Source: Vreelandella massiliensis
GTDB taxonomy: Bacteria > Pseudomonadota > Gammaproteobacteria > Pseudomonadales > Halomonadaceae
Reading direction: 5' to 3'
Assembly: GCF_900155385.1 (NCBI RefSeq)
Contig: NZ_LT699745.1
Span: 585,619 to 649,618 of the forward strand
DNA length: 64,000 nt
Shown here: piece by piece, positions 1 through 7,673 of the stretch
Layout of the letters: each line of letters begins with the position of its first letter
Position numbering within the stretch: position 1 is the first letter of the stretch
Translations under genes and position numbers: made by a program
Notes under the pieces: generated by a model
The model's database searches: none
What the model saw: only the letters and a program-made list of their open reading frames with translations
What the model was told of the DNA's origin: nothing

Positions 1-1
1 A

Positions 2-1675
2 GTCATTGCTTACGCCCGCGGCGTGCTGGATCGCGCAGCGCCCTTGGCCACCGGCTCGCACCGTGACGCGGTGAAATACGCCATCCGCGATGAGCACTTG
101 ATCGTGACGCTGGAAGGCGGTCGTGAAACGGGCCTCAAAGACCCCGATAAGTTCATCGGCTTCACCGGTGATACGGCCAAGCCCGACGCCCTGTTGCTGG
201 CCAACAACGGCCTGCACGTTGAGATTCAGATCGACGCCGAGCACCCGATCGGCAAAACCGACCCGGCGAATGTGAAAGATGTCGTCGTCGAAGCCGCGCT
301 GACCACCATCATGGACTGCGAAGACTCCGTCGCCGCGGTGGACGCCGAGGACAAGGTAGGCGTTTACACCAACTGGCTCGGCCTGATGAAGGGCGACCTG
401 GTAGAGACGATCGAAAAGGGCGGCAAACGCTCTGTTCGTAAACTTCACCCCGATCGCACCTGGCAGACCACCGAAGGCGGAAGCGTTACCCTGCCTGGCC
501 GTTCGCTGATGTTCGTGCGTAACGTGGGCCATTTGATGACCACGCCGGCGGTGCTGGACGAGAGCGGTAACGAGCTGCCCGAGGGCATTCTCGACGCGGT
601 AGTGACGTCACTTCTGGCCCTCCACGACCTGAAAAAAGAGGCCGACCAGCCGCGTAACTCGCGCGCAGGCTCGGTGTATATCGTTAAGCCCAAGATGCAC
701 GGCCCCCAAGAAGTCGCTCTCTCCAACGAGCTGTTTGGCCGCGTGGAAGACATCCTGGGCATGAGCCGCGATACCCTGAAAATGGGCATCATGGACGAAG
801 AGCGCCGCACGACCGTCAACCTCAAGGCGTGTATCAATGAGGCCGCCTCGCGCGTGGTCTTTATCAACACCGGCTTCCTCGACCGTACCGGTGATGAAAT
901 GCACACCGCGATGGAAGCCGGCCCCATGGTGCGCAAAGGCGATATGAAAGGCGCCGCCTGGATTCAGGCTTACGAGAAGAACAACGTCCAAGTGGGTCTC
1001 GCCTGTGGCCTGCGGGGCCGCGCGCAGATCGGCAAAGGCATGTGGGCCATGCCCGATTTGATGCACAGCATGCTGGAGCAGAAAATCGGCCACCCGAAAG
1101 CCGGCGCCAACACCGCCTGGGTTCCCTCTCCCACCGCCGCGACCCTGCACGCGCTGCACTACCATCAGGTCAACGTCACCGACGTTCAGCGCGAACTCGA
1201 AGCCCAGGGCGAGCCGGATTACCTGGACGACCTGCTCACCGTGCCGGTCGCGGAAAACGCCAACTGGTCCGATGACGAGATTCAGCAGGAGCTGGATAAC
1301 AACTGCCAGGGCATTCTCGGCTATGTCGTGCGCTGGGTAGAGCACGGCGTGGGCTGCTCGAAAGTACCGGATATCCACAACGTCGGCCTGATGGAAGACC
1401 GCGCCACGCTGCGCATCTCTAGCCAGCACATCGCGAACTGGCTCCATCACGGTATTGTCGATGCGTCGCGTGTCGAAGAGACGTTGAAGCGCATGGCCAA
1501 GGTCGTCGACGAGCAGAACGCCAATGACCCGACCTACACCGCCATGAGCGCTAACTTTGACGACTCCACGGCGTTTAAAGCGGCGTCGGACCTGATCTTC
1601 AAGGGCCGCGAGCAGCCGTCGGGCTACACCGAGCCGCTGCTGCATGAGTGGCGCCAGGTTCACAAGGCGAAGTAA
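2..1675 (+). CDS. glcB: Malate synthase G, 5' end cut off by window
   Basis: Condenses glyoxylate and acetyl-CoA to malate in the glyoxylate route; cytoplasmic and Mg2+-dependent. The open frame runs in from the window edge, so 557 C-terminal residues are visible of a family that is usually about 720 long. Family blocks are in order: [13 protein letters not shown] (a Mg2+ ligand region), [41 protein letters not shown] and, near the C-terminus, [13 protein letters not shown], which holds the catalytic Asp equivalent to Asp631 of the E. coli enzyme. Nothing points to a broken gene. A rho-independent terminator follows 42 bp after the stop, so it is probably the last gene of its transcript. The single-domain isoform A is ruled out by the G-type blocks. 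Confidence 0.97.
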   Translation, partial: VIAYARGVLDRAAPLATGSHRDAVKYAIRDEHLIVTLEGGRETGLKDPDKFIGFTGDTAKPDALLLANNGLHVEIQIDAEHPIGKTDPANVKDVVVEAALTTIMDCEDSVAAVDAEDKVGVYTNWLGLMKGDLVETIEKGGKRSVRKLHPDRTWQTTEGGSVTLPGRSLMFVRNVGHLMTTPAVLDESGNELPEGILDAVVTSLLALHDLKKEADQPRNSRAGSVYIVKPKMHGPQEVALSNELFGRVEDILGMSRDTLKMGIMDEERRTTVNLKACINEAASRVVFINTGFLDRTGDEMHTAMEAGPMVRKGDMKGAAWIQAYEKNNVQVGLACGLRGRAQIGKGMWAMPDLMHSMLEQKIGHPKAGANTAWVPSPTAATLHALHYHQVNVTDVQRELEAQGEPDYLDDLLTVPVAENANWSDDEIQQELDNNCQGILGYVVRWVEHGVGCSKVPDIHNVGLMEDRATLRISSQHIANWLHHGIVDASRVEETLKRMAKVVDEQNANDPTYTAMSANFDDSTAFKAASDLIFKGREQPSGYTEPLLHEWRQVHKAK

Positions 1676-1717
1676 ACGCCAAGCCAAACGAGCGCACTAG
1701 ACCATAGTCGCTATCCG

Positions 1718-1752
1718 CCCCTTAAGGTCTCGCACCTTAAGGGGCTTTTGTT
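1718..1752 (+). terminator. Rho-independent terminator after glcB
   Basis: A perfect 11-bp inverted repeat (CCCCTTAAGGT, loop CTCGC, ACCTTAAGGGG; arms 1718-1728 and 1734-1744) is followed by CTTTTGTTT. The T-rich tail lies on the plus strand, so it ends the glcB transcript. Confidence 0.9.
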
Positions 1753-1815
1753 TAGCTTAGGGAAAACCTGACGTTTACGTTCCAGTAAGCAACAAAAACA
1801 AGGGAAGGAAAATCA

Positions 1816-2232
1816 ATGACTGTCATGACCGTTGAACAGATCGAGCACTTCCTCGACGAGGTTTTCCCGCAACGCATGGGCAACATCGTGAGCGTGGGAG
1901 AAATGTGCGCCACCATGCGCCTTAATATCGGCCATGAGCACTTGCGCCCTGGCCCCCGGGTTTCTGGCCCGACCATGATGGGCTTTGCCGATGTAGCGCT
2001 CTATGTGGCGATTCTGGCGCAAATCGGCCCCGAGCCAATGGCCGTGACCAGCGACCTGAACTGCCACTTCCTGCGCGCCGCCTCGGGTGAGCATGACATT
2101 ATCGCCCACGCCCGGCTGATCAAACTTGGCCGCCGCTTAGCCGTTGGCGAGGTCGAGATCGTCTCCGCCGCCGATGAAACCAAGCCGGTGATCCACGTCA
2201 CCGCAAGCTACATGCTGCCGGATAACGCCTGA
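1816..2232 (+). CDS. PaaI-family hotdog thioesterase
   Basis: A 138-residue protein with the features of the PaaI/YdiI hotdog-fold thioesterases, which hydrolyse acyl-CoA esters in the cytoplasm. The pattern SGPTMMGFADVALYVAI corresponds to the helix of the hotdog with its conserved Gly-x-x-x-x-x-Asp, and VTSDLNCHFLRAA to the central strand. The substrate cannot be read from the sequence. The start at 1816 has a GGAAGGA ribosome site about 7 bases upstream; the ATG three codons later is also possible. It is flanked by the glcB terminator and by a convergent DUF423 gene, so it looks monocistronic. Confidence 0.8.
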   Translation: MTVMTVEQIEHFLDEVFPQRMGNIVSVGEMCATMRLNIGHEHLRPGPRVSGPTMMGFADVALYVAILAQIGPEPMAVTSDLNCHFLRAASGEHDIIAHARLIKLGRRLAVGEVEIVSAADETKPVIHVTASYMLPDNA

Positions 2233-2247
2233 CGCTGGCCGTTTTAG

Positions 2248-2622
2248 CTAGCGATCACCCAACAGCGCCACCACCCCGAGCCCTAGCCAGCCTACGATCA
2301 ACAGCACCCCGCCAAGCGGGGTAACCAGCCCAAGATTGAGCCCCGCTAGCGCCATCAGGTAGAGCGAGCCGGAAAAGCACACGATGCCCAGCGCCCAGAG
2401 GGTGATCACCCAGCGAAGCCCCTTAAGCGGAGTTTGCCACACCAGTAGCGCCATCATGGCGAGCGTATGCCACGCCTGATAGCGCACGCCGGTCTCCACC
2501 GCACTGACCAATTGTGCGCTAACACGCGCACTCAGCCCGTGAGCGGCGTAAGCGCCCAGCGCTACCGTGAGCGCCCCGGAGAGCGCCACCCCCACCCAAG
2601 CCCACTGATTGACTCGCCGCAC
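2248..2622 (-). CDS. DUF423 family small membrane protein
   Basis: A 124-residue hydrophobic protein of the DUF423 (YgdD-like) family. Four membrane segments can be traced at about residues 7-28, 47-63, 71-92 and 95-121. The N-terminal block GALTVALGAYAAHGL and the following RYQAWHTLAMM are the family's most conserved parts. No biochemical function is established for the family. It is convergent with the thioesterase gene (15-bp gap) and divergent from thiS. Membership is clear; the role is unknown. Confidence 0.9.
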   Translation of the reverse strand: MRRVNQWAWVGVALSGALTVALGAYAAHGLSARVSAQLVSAVETGVRYQAWHTLAMMALLVWQTPLKGLRWVITLWALGIVCFSGSLYLMALAGLNLGLVTPLGGVLLIVGWLGLGVVALLGDR

Positions 2623-2734
2623 CGCTTACCTCCTTTGACGTTTGTGCTGTTTATGGCTGTTTGCCCGCGTTGAAACGGCTACAATAGCGCCCATATTACT
2701 GGATACATGCATCCGTCAACCTGTGCCCAATACC

Positions 2735-2968
2735 ATGTCAACTACCATGTCCACGATTAAGATTCGCCTCAATGGCGAGCCTTACTCACTCGAAAGTCGC
2801 CGCGACACCCCCGCGTCAGCCGCGGATTTGGTCGACCAACTGGGGCTTGGCGGCCGCCGTGTCGCGGTGGAAGTCAACGAAGCGATCGTGCCCAAAAGCC
2901 AGCTCGCCAACACACGCTTGGCCGAGGGCGACCAGGTCGAAATCGTCCACGCCATTGGCGGCGGTTAA
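2735..2968 (+). CDS. thiS: Sulfur carrier protein ThiS
   Basis: Ubiquitin-like sulfur carrier for thiazole formation in thiamine synthesis; its C-terminal Gly-Gly is adenylated by ThiF and turned into a thiocarboxylate that donates sulfur to ThiG. The protein ends HAIGGG, giving the required C-terminal Gly-Gly, and IKIRLNGEP is the usual first strand. Two ATGs are possible (2735, 77 residues; 2747, 73 residues); the family is about 66 residues, so 2747 may be the true start. Neither has a clear Shine-Dalgarno site. thiG follows 34 bp downstream. No thiF or thiazole tautomerase gene is nearby, and no TPP riboswitch is visible in the 112-bp leader. Confidence 0.92.
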   Translation: MSTTMSTIKIRLNGEPYSLESRRDTPASAADLVDQLGLGGRRVAVEVNEAIVPKSQLANTRLAEGDQVEIVHAIGGG

Positions 2969-3002
2969 TCTCTTTTCCCGGGCTAGCCCTAAGGAGTTCA
3001 TC

Positions 3003-3797
3003 ATGACCCAGCTCACCGATACACCGCTTGCCATTGCCGGCCGCGAATTCAGCTCGCGTCTTTTGGTGGGCACCGGCAAGTATAAGGATTTCGACGAAAC
3101 CGGTGCGGCGATTGCCGCAAGCGGCGCCGAGATCGTCACCTTTGCCGTGCGCCGCACGAATTTGGGGCAAGATGCGGACGCGCCCAACCTGCTGGACGTG
3201 ATCTCTCCCGCGCGCTATACGCTGCTGCCCAACACCGCCGGCTGCTACAACGCCAAGGACGCCGTACGCACCTGCCGCCTGGCGCGCGAACTGCTTGATG
3301 GTCACAACCTGGTCAAGCTGGAAGTGCTCGGCGACGACGCTACCCTCTACCCCAACGTGGTCGAAACCCTGAAAGCCGCCGAGACGCTGCTTGCCGACGG
3401 CTTCGATGTCATGGTGTACACCAGCGACGACCCCATTGTGGCACGCGAACTAGAGACCATGGGCTGCTGCGCCATCATGCCGCTGGGCTCACTGATTGGC
3501 TCCGGCCACGGCATTCAGAATCCGCACAACGTGCGCCTGATTGTCGAGCAGAGCCAAGTGCCCGTGCTGGTGGATGCGGGTATCGGCACCGCCTCGGATG
3601 CGGCCATGGCGATGGAGCTCGGCTGCGACGGTGTGCTGCTTAACTCCGCCATTGCCCACGCCCGCGAGCCGGTGCGCATGGCCCGCGCGATGCAGCGCGC
3701 CGTGGAGGCCGGACGCGATGCGTACTTGGCCGGGCGTATGCCGTGGCGCCAGCACGCCGACCCGTCCTCCCCTTTTGCCGGCCGCATTAACGGCTAA
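3003..3797 (+). CDS. thiG: Thiazole synthase ThiG
   Basis: Builds the thiazole phosphate ring of thiamine from 1-deoxy-D-xylulose 5-phosphate, dehydroglycine and ThiS thiocarboxylate; cytoplasmic (beta/alpha)8 barrel. The protein is 264 residues, the usual size. Lys105 in VKLEVLGD is the expected Schiff-base lysine, and the C-terminal phosphate-binding loops appear as [17 protein letters not shown] and [11 protein letters not shown]. The ATG at 3003 has an AAGGAG site 7 bases upstream, so the longer in-frame extension is rejected. It forms a transcription unit with thiS. The kinase gene thiD lies far away at 18034. Confidence 0.96.
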   Translation: MTQLTDTPLAIAGREFSSRLLVGTGKYKDFDETGAAIAASGAEIVTFAVRRTNLGQDADAPNLLDVISPARYTLLPNTAGCYNAKDAVRTCRLARELLDGHNLVKLEVLGDDATLYPNVVETLKAAETLLADGFDVMVYTSDDPIVARELETMGCCAIMPLGSLIGSGHGIQNPHNVRLIVEQSQVPVLVDAGIGTASDAAMAMELGCDGVLLNSAIAHAREPVRMARAMQRAVEAGRDAYLAGRMPWRQHADPSSPFAGRING

Positions 3798-3847
3798 TAC
3801 AGTATTTCCTTTAAAGCCCTATTACGAAGAGCCCTCACAGAGACACC

Positions 3848-4582
3848 ATGACCGACAACACTGAGCCGACCACCGGCCCCGAGAGCCCTGATGCGCCGCT
3901 GCACCGGCGCGGTATCAAAAGCTATGTGATTCGCGCAGGCCGCATGACCCAGGCGCAAACCCGCGGCCTGGAAGAGGTCTGGCCGCGCCTGGGGCTCACC
4001 CTCGCTGACGGTCGGCAAGATCTCGACGCGCTGTTTGGCCGCCGTGCGCCGCGGGTTTTAGAGGTCGGCTTCGGCATGGGCCAGTCGCTGATTGAGCAGG
4101 CGCAGACGCACCCGGATACCGACTTTATCGGCATCGAAGTGCATGCCCCCGGGGTAGGCAAACTGCTGGATGAAGCGGATAAGCGCGGGCTGACCAACCT
4201 GCGCGTCTATCGCGAAGATGCGTTGGCGGTGCTGGAGCAGTGCATCCCCGAGAGCCGCCTGGATACCCTGCAGCTCTTCTTTCCCGACCCTTGGCCCAAA
4301 AAGAAGCATCACAAGCGGCGTATTCTGCAGCCCGCTTTTGTCGAGCTGATCCGCACGCGCTTAAACATCGGCGGCACGCTGCATATGGCGACCGACTGGG
4401 AAGCCTACGCCGAGTGGATGGCGGACGTGATGGAGAACGCGCCGGGCTATACCAATACGGCAACCGCCGAAACGGCGCCGTATGTGCCACGCCCGGCGTT
4501 TCGCCCGCTGACGAAGTTCGAAGCGCGCGGCGAAAAGCTCGGTCACGGCGTATGGGATTTGATCTACCGCCGCGATAGCTGA
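3848..4582 (+). CDS. trmB: tRNA (guanine-N7)-methyltransferase
   Basis: Methylates N7 of guanosine 46 in the variable loop of tRNA, using S-adenosylmethionine. The 244 residues include the SAM-binding motif [10 protein letters not shown] (about 71-80) and the family hallmark [14 protein letters not shown], which contacts tRNA. An N-terminal tail of about 20 residues ([20 protein letters not shown]) is poorly conserved, as is common. The start at 3848 has only a weak ribosome site. It lies 50 bp after thiG and may be co-transcribed with it; it is convergent with the GST gene (5-bp gap). Confidence 0.96.
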   Translation: MTDNTEPTTGPESPDAPLHRRGIKSYVIRAGRMTQAQTRGLEEVWPRLGLTLADGRQDLDALFGRRAPRVLEVGFGMGQSLIEQAQTHPDTDFIGIEVHAPGVGKLLDEADKRGLTNLRVYREDALAVLEQCIPESRLDTLQLFFPDPWPKKKHHKRRILQPAFVELIRTRLNIGGTLHMATDWEAYAEWMADVMENAPGYTNTATAETAPYVPRPAFRPLTKFEARGEKLGHGVWDLIYRRDS

Positions 4583-4587
4583 ACCGC

Positions 4588-5208
4588 TTACTCAAACGCC
4601 GTCAGAATAAAGCTCTCGCTATCGGTTACCCTGGCGTACCACGTTTGCAGCGCGGGAAAGCGATTTTCCCAATCAAAGGCGGGCAAGCGAAAGCTCAGGT
4701 ACGCCAGGGCCACCGCCACCACAATCGTATCCAACGTGCGCTCTGTCGGCGCCGTCGCACCCATTATGGCAGGGTGTGCGTCCAGCGCGGCGAGGGTGCG
4801 CTCGATGGCACTCACGCGGCGCATCCCCAGCACGCTCGCATCGGCTTCGCTGCCTTGGTGCTTGCGGGCGATCACGGTTTGAAATGCCGCCTCCATCAAC
4901 CCTTGACCCAACCCGGTAAGCGACAGCACCGCCTCGCGCTGCGCTTCCGGCAACAGTGACACGCCTTCGCTGATGCTATCCACGTAGTACGCGATCAAAA
5001 GCGACTCGGTCAGCACCTGCCCCTCGGCCGTCACCAGCGTCGGCACGCGGCTAAGCGGATTGATCTCCAAAAGCTCGCTGTCGGCGGCCCAGGGGTCGCA
5101 CCAACGCAGCTCGGTCTGCTCAATCAAGCGTGTTTCATGTAGGCACACGTGTGCCACGCGCGCAAAGGGGGATGACGTATTGAGATAGAGGGTGAGAAAC
5201 GGCTGCAT
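4588..5208 (-). CDS. Glutathione S-transferase family protein
   Basis: A 206-residue two-domain GST: a thioredoxin-like N-terminal half (about 1-80, with the cis-proline region LSRVPTLVTAEGQVLTES that binds the gamma-glutamyl group) and an all-helical C-terminal half. Cytosolic. The family covers detoxifying transferases and related reductases, and the substrate cannot be told from sequence. A catalytic Ser or Cys near residue 13 is likely (NTSSPFARV). It is convergent with trmB; an AAGGAG-like site lies just upstream of the ATG at 5208. Confidence 0.85.
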   Translation of the reverse strand: MQPFLTLYLNTSSPFARVAHVCLHETRLIEQTELRWCDPWAADSELLEINPLSRVPTLVTAEGQVLTESLLIAYYVDSISEGVSLLPEAQREAVLSLTGLGQGLMEAAFQTVIARKHQGSEADASVLGMRRVSAIERTLAALDAHPAIMGATAPTERTLDTIVVAVALAYLSFRLPAFDWENRFPALQTWYARVTDSESFILTAFE

Positions 5209-5288
5209 AGCGGGACTCCTTGCACGAGATATAGCTCACAGCATGGAAGGCGGAGGCTAAAAGTGCAATTTGCAAAAAGCGCGCAGCG

Positions 5289-5318
5289 AAAAAAAAGAAA
5301 GCCGCCCAAGGGGGCGGC
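5289..5318 (-). terminator. Rho-independent terminator of the candidate sRNA
   Basis: On the minus strand a perfect 7-bp GC stem (GCCGCCC/GGGCGGC, loop CCTT) is followed by TTTCTTTTTTTT. The T tract is on the minus strand only, so it acts on leftward transcripts: the candidate sRNA and possibly read-through ahead of the GST gene. Confidence 0.88.
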
Positions 5319-5408
5319 AAAAAGACCGTGACTAGCAATGAGAGGGAGAAACCATGGCAGGAAACTGGCCGTTTCTGCCTTGGCTGTGGCGCCTCATCCA
5401 ACGCCACC
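5289..5408 (-). ncRNA. Candidate Fur-regulated small RNA (RyhB/PrrF-like)
   Basis: This gap holds what looks like a complete small-RNA gene. A textbook sigma-70 promoter (5414-5442) overlapped by a Fur-box-like sequence would start a transcript near 5408. It would run about 120 nt to a strong intrinsic terminator (GCCGCCC CCTT GGGCGGC then a T-rich tract, 5318-5289). The predicted RNA has two further hairpins: GTGGCG paired with CGCCAC near the 5' end, and GGCAGAAAC paired with GTTTCcTGCC. An unpaired pyrimidine-rich stretch then carries CUCAUUGCUAG (5342-5332). The heptamer CAUUGCU also occurs in the core of E. coli RyhB. Architecture and position match iron-repressed sRNAs that shut off iron-using proteins. 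No convincing protein is encoded in the interval. Homology was not tested. Confidence 0.7.
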
Positions 5409-5413
5409 ATCAC

Positions 5414-5442
5414 AATATAATCATTCTCATTTATCCCGTCAA
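5414..5442 (-). promoter_or_regulatory. Sigma-70 promoter of the candidate sRNA
   Basis: TTGACG (-35, 5442-5437) and TATATT (-10, 5419-5414) are separated by exactly 17 bp on the minus strand. This is the best-matching promoter seen in the window. Confidence 0.8.
5416..5434 (-). promoter_or_regulatory. Fur-box-like operator
   Basis: ATAAATGAGAATGATTATA on the minus strand matches 13 of 19 positions of the classical Fur box, including 11 of 13 over the core TGAGAATGATTAT (5429-5417). It covers the spacer and most of the -10 element of the sRNA promoter, where a bound repressor would block RNA polymerase. Confidence 0.65.
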
Positions 5443-5474
5443 CACTAATGCGAATATTTTTTATTTACCTTTCT

Positions 5475-6422
5475 CTAACCGGTGAGCTGTAGCCAAAGCG
5501 GCAGCGTGAGCATGGCGATCAGCGTCTGGCCAGTGATAATCGCCGCCATTAACTCCGCGTCACCGCCGAGCTGACGCGCCAAGATATAGGCCGAGGTGGC
5601 CGTGGGGAGCGCGGCAAACAGCAGGGCGACGTCGCGCGTGACGCTATCCAAGCCCAGAAGCCACGAAAGCGCCAGGACAAGCGCGGGCAGCAGCGCAAGC
5701 TTCACACTGTTGGTGACCAGCACGCCGCGATCAAGGCGCAACAGCGCGGCAGGGCGCAGCGCCACTCCCACCGCGACCAGCCCCAGCGGCAGCGCGGCAC
5801 GCCCCAAAAGCGAGACGCTCTCCTCGCTCCAGCCGGGTAATCCTATCTCCGACAGGTTCAAGCCAACACCCACCAGGCAGGCGAGAATCAGCGGATTTTT
5901 TACCAGCGCCGCGATACTTTTGCCCAGGCTCGCTCGCCCCAGCGTACCCGCGGCGACAAAACTCGTCACGCACATGACATTGACCACCGGTACCATCAAC
6001 GCCACCGCCACCGCCGCCGTGGTAGCCCCGGCGCTGCCGTGCAGCGCCGCCGCCCCCGCCACGCCCACATAGGTGTTAAAGCGGATCGCGCCTTGAAACA
6101 CCGAGGTAAAGGCCGCGGCATCAAGCCCTAGCCGGGGGCGCACGCACCAAAGCAGCAGTGCAAAGAGGCTCAGCGCCCCCAGCAGCACCAGCGCCAGGGA
6201 CGCCACGGGCACCTGCGCGACATCCGCGCTCGCCAGTGTCGCCAACAACATCGCCGGAAAGAGCACAAAGTAGATCAGCCGCTCCATTTGCGCCCAAAAC
6301 GCAACGCTAGGCCAGCGCCGATACCCCAGTATCGCGCCAAACAGAATCAGCAAAAAAAGCGGCCCTAGCGCCCCGGTGATACTTTGACTTGCCACGTCCT
6401 GCCTCGCCTCCCCCTGCGACAT
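5475..6422 (-). CDS. AEC family transporter (auxin efflux carrier-like permease)
   Basis: A 315-residue inner-membrane protein with about ten hydrophobic segments in two halves, the fold of the AEC (auxin efflux carrier/malonate permease) family. Family traits are the N-terminal LFLLILFGAILGY, the middle FQGAIRFNTYVGVAG and a C-terminal PTATSAYILARQLGG block. Bacterial members export or exchange small organic acids or unknown solutes; the substrate here is unknown. The ATG at 6422 has no clear ribosome site. A GTG nine codons later (6395) has GGGGAGGCGAGG before it and may be the true start. Monocistronic, divergent from the FixH-like gene. Confidence 0.83.
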   Translation of the reverse strand: MSQGEARQDVASQSITGALGPLFLLILFGAILGYRRWPSVAFWAQMERLIYFVLFPAMLLATLASADVAQVPVASLALVLLGALSLFALLLWCVRPRLGLDAAAFTSVFQGAIRFNTYVGVAGAAALHGSAGATTAAVAVALMVPVVNVMCVTSFVAAGTLGRASLGKSIAALVKNPLILACLVGVGLNLSEIGLPGWSEESVSLLGRAALPLGLVAVGVALRPAALLRLDRGVLVTNSVKLALLPALVLALSWLLGLDSVTRDVALLFAALPTATSAYILARQLGGDAELMAAIITGQTLIAMLTLPLWLQLTG

Positions 6423-6527
6423 CCCAGCACAGGGACGCCGGCGGATTTGCTGTTAAAGTACGCTGTTAACGTGCGTTGTTACCATACCCCGCCCCCACCC
6501 GACGGCTTACGTCACAGTGATTTTGCC

Positions 6528-7043
6528 ATGAAACCGATTTCAGAACCTGTCTCAAAAACCGGCGATGCCGCTCGACTGCCATTACTCAAAGGGCTTATCT
6601 TGGTGACCGGCCTCGCGCTGGCCGCGCTTAGTTGGTATGCCTTCTCCCACTGGCTGCGCGGCGATGCGGATACCACCTGGTACCCGCCCGAAACCGGCTG
6701 CGACTTACACAGTGCCCCTTGCTCGGCCACCCTAGGCAATCATGGCCACATGACGTTCGCGATCGACGTCGAGGAGCGTATTGAAGCGCTGGAGATTCTG
6801 CCGCTTGACGTAAACATTGAAGGTATTGAAGCAACGGCGGTAACCGTCAATTTTGTCGGCCGCGATATGGATATGGGGCTGCACCGCTTTGCGTTAAACG
6901 CCACCGGCGGGGGGCATTTTCACGGTCAAGGGCAAGTGAGCGTTTGTACGCAAGCGGTGATGCCGTGGCGTGCCCGCGTTATTGTTAAGACGCCGGAAGG
7001 TCGCCTCGGCAGTTGGTTTGATTTTGATGTCATTCGGAGCTAA
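6528..7043 (+). CDS. FixH-like membrane-anchored protein next to Sco1
   Basis: A 171-residue protein with one N-terminal membrane anchor (about 20-43) and a periplasmic part resembling FixH/YtkA-type beta-sandwich proteins. Two cysteines (C58, C65) lie just outside the membrane and several histidines follow (HGHMTF, HFHGQG), which would suit metal handling. It ends 4 bp before the Sco1 gene and is surely co-transcribed with it, so a part in copper delivery or oxidase assembly is likely but inferred. The ATG at 6528 is chosen because the membrane anchor follows at the usual distance and the upstream extension is not protein-like. Not recognised with certainty. Confidence 0.65.
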   Translation: MKPISEPVSKTGDAARLPLLKGLILVTGLALAALSWYAFSHWLRGDADTTWYPPETGCDLHSAPCSATLGNHGHMTFAIDVEERIEALEILPLDVNIEGIEATAVTVNFVGRDMDMGLHRFALNATGGGHFHGQGQVSVCTQAVMPWRARVIVKTPEGRLGSWFDFDVIRS

Positions 7044-7047
7044 CAGC

Positions 7048-7665
7048 ATGCCCAACCCGCGTTCCACGTCGAAAAGCACGCCTCTTTGGCTAGGCGCTGC
7101 GCTGATTGCGCTGCTTCTCATGGCCAGCGCCGTCGGCCTCTACCGCTACACAAGCGCACCCGATACCCAGGGCGAACCTATGGGCGGCCCCATTGAGCTG
7201 TCCTCGACCCACGGCGACTTCTCCCTCACCCAGCTTGAGGAGGATCAGTTAGCGGTGGTGTCGTTTGGCTATACCTACTGCCCCGATGTGTGCCCCATGA
7301 ATCAAGCGGTAAAAAAGCAGGCGCTTGCGCAGTTAACGCCCGAGCAGCGCGCACGCGTCGTGCCCCTGCTGATCTCGGTGGACCCTGAGCGCGACACGCT
7401 TGAGCGCTTGCGAGAATATACCGGCTTTTTTGGCGAGCGCTTTATCGGCGCAACGGGCAGCCAAGCAGAGCTTGAAGAGCTCGCCGAGCGCTATGGGGTG
7501 ATTTGGCGCCGCGTCGAGGCTAAAGACTCCGCCATGGAATACACCATCGACCATAGCGCCTCGCTTTACTTGGTCAACCGGACGGGCGACATCGTGCAAC
7601 GGGTGCTGTATTCGCCCACCTCAAGCGCCTTGGTGAGCGCTTTAAACACCCACCTGGCGCGTTAG
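7048..7665 (+). CDS. SCO1/SenC family copper chaperone
   Basis: A 205-residue thioredoxin-fold protein tethered by an N-terminal helix (about 13-32) and facing the periplasm. It has the Sco hallmark CPDVC (C78, C82) and the distal histidine in IDHSASLY, which together bind copper. Sco proteins mature the CuA centre of cytochrome oxidase or act as thiol reductases for it. The neighbouring FixH-like gene fits that theme, but no oxidase genes are in the window. The ATG at 7048 follows the stop of its neighbour by 4 bp, with CGGAGC inside the previous coding end as ribosome site. Confidence 0.92.
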   Translation: MPNPRSTSKSTPLWLGAALIALLLMASAVGLYRYTSAPDTQGEPMGGPIELSSTHGDFSLTQLEEDQLAVVSFGYTYCPDVCPMNQAVKKQALAQLTPEQRARVVPLLISVDPERDTLERLREYTGFFGERFIGATGSQAELEELAERYGVIWRRVEAKDSAMEYTIDHSASLYLVNRTGDIVQRVLYSPTSSALVSALNTHLAR

Positions 7666-7673
7666 CCTAGCCG

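Noticed and set aside
608..1687. 359-codon frame antisense to glcB
   Set aside because: A shadow of a GC-rich gene with strong third-position bias; no ribosome site and no family features.
2623..2734. A TPP riboswitch ahead of thiS
   Set aside because: No CTGAGA-type core or supporting stems were seen in this 112-bp leader, nor ahead of thiD.
5135..5413. Minus-strand 92-residue frame with a hydrophobic middle
   Set aside because: It reads through the terminator hairpin and T tract and into the GST gene on the same strand, out of frame.
5353..5487. Plus-strand 44-codon frame beginning MAGNWPFLPW with a GAGAGGGAG upstream
   Set aside because: It lies antisense to the candidate sRNA and its promoter, and the ending is low-complexity A/T-rich sequence; the sRNA reading explains the structure better.
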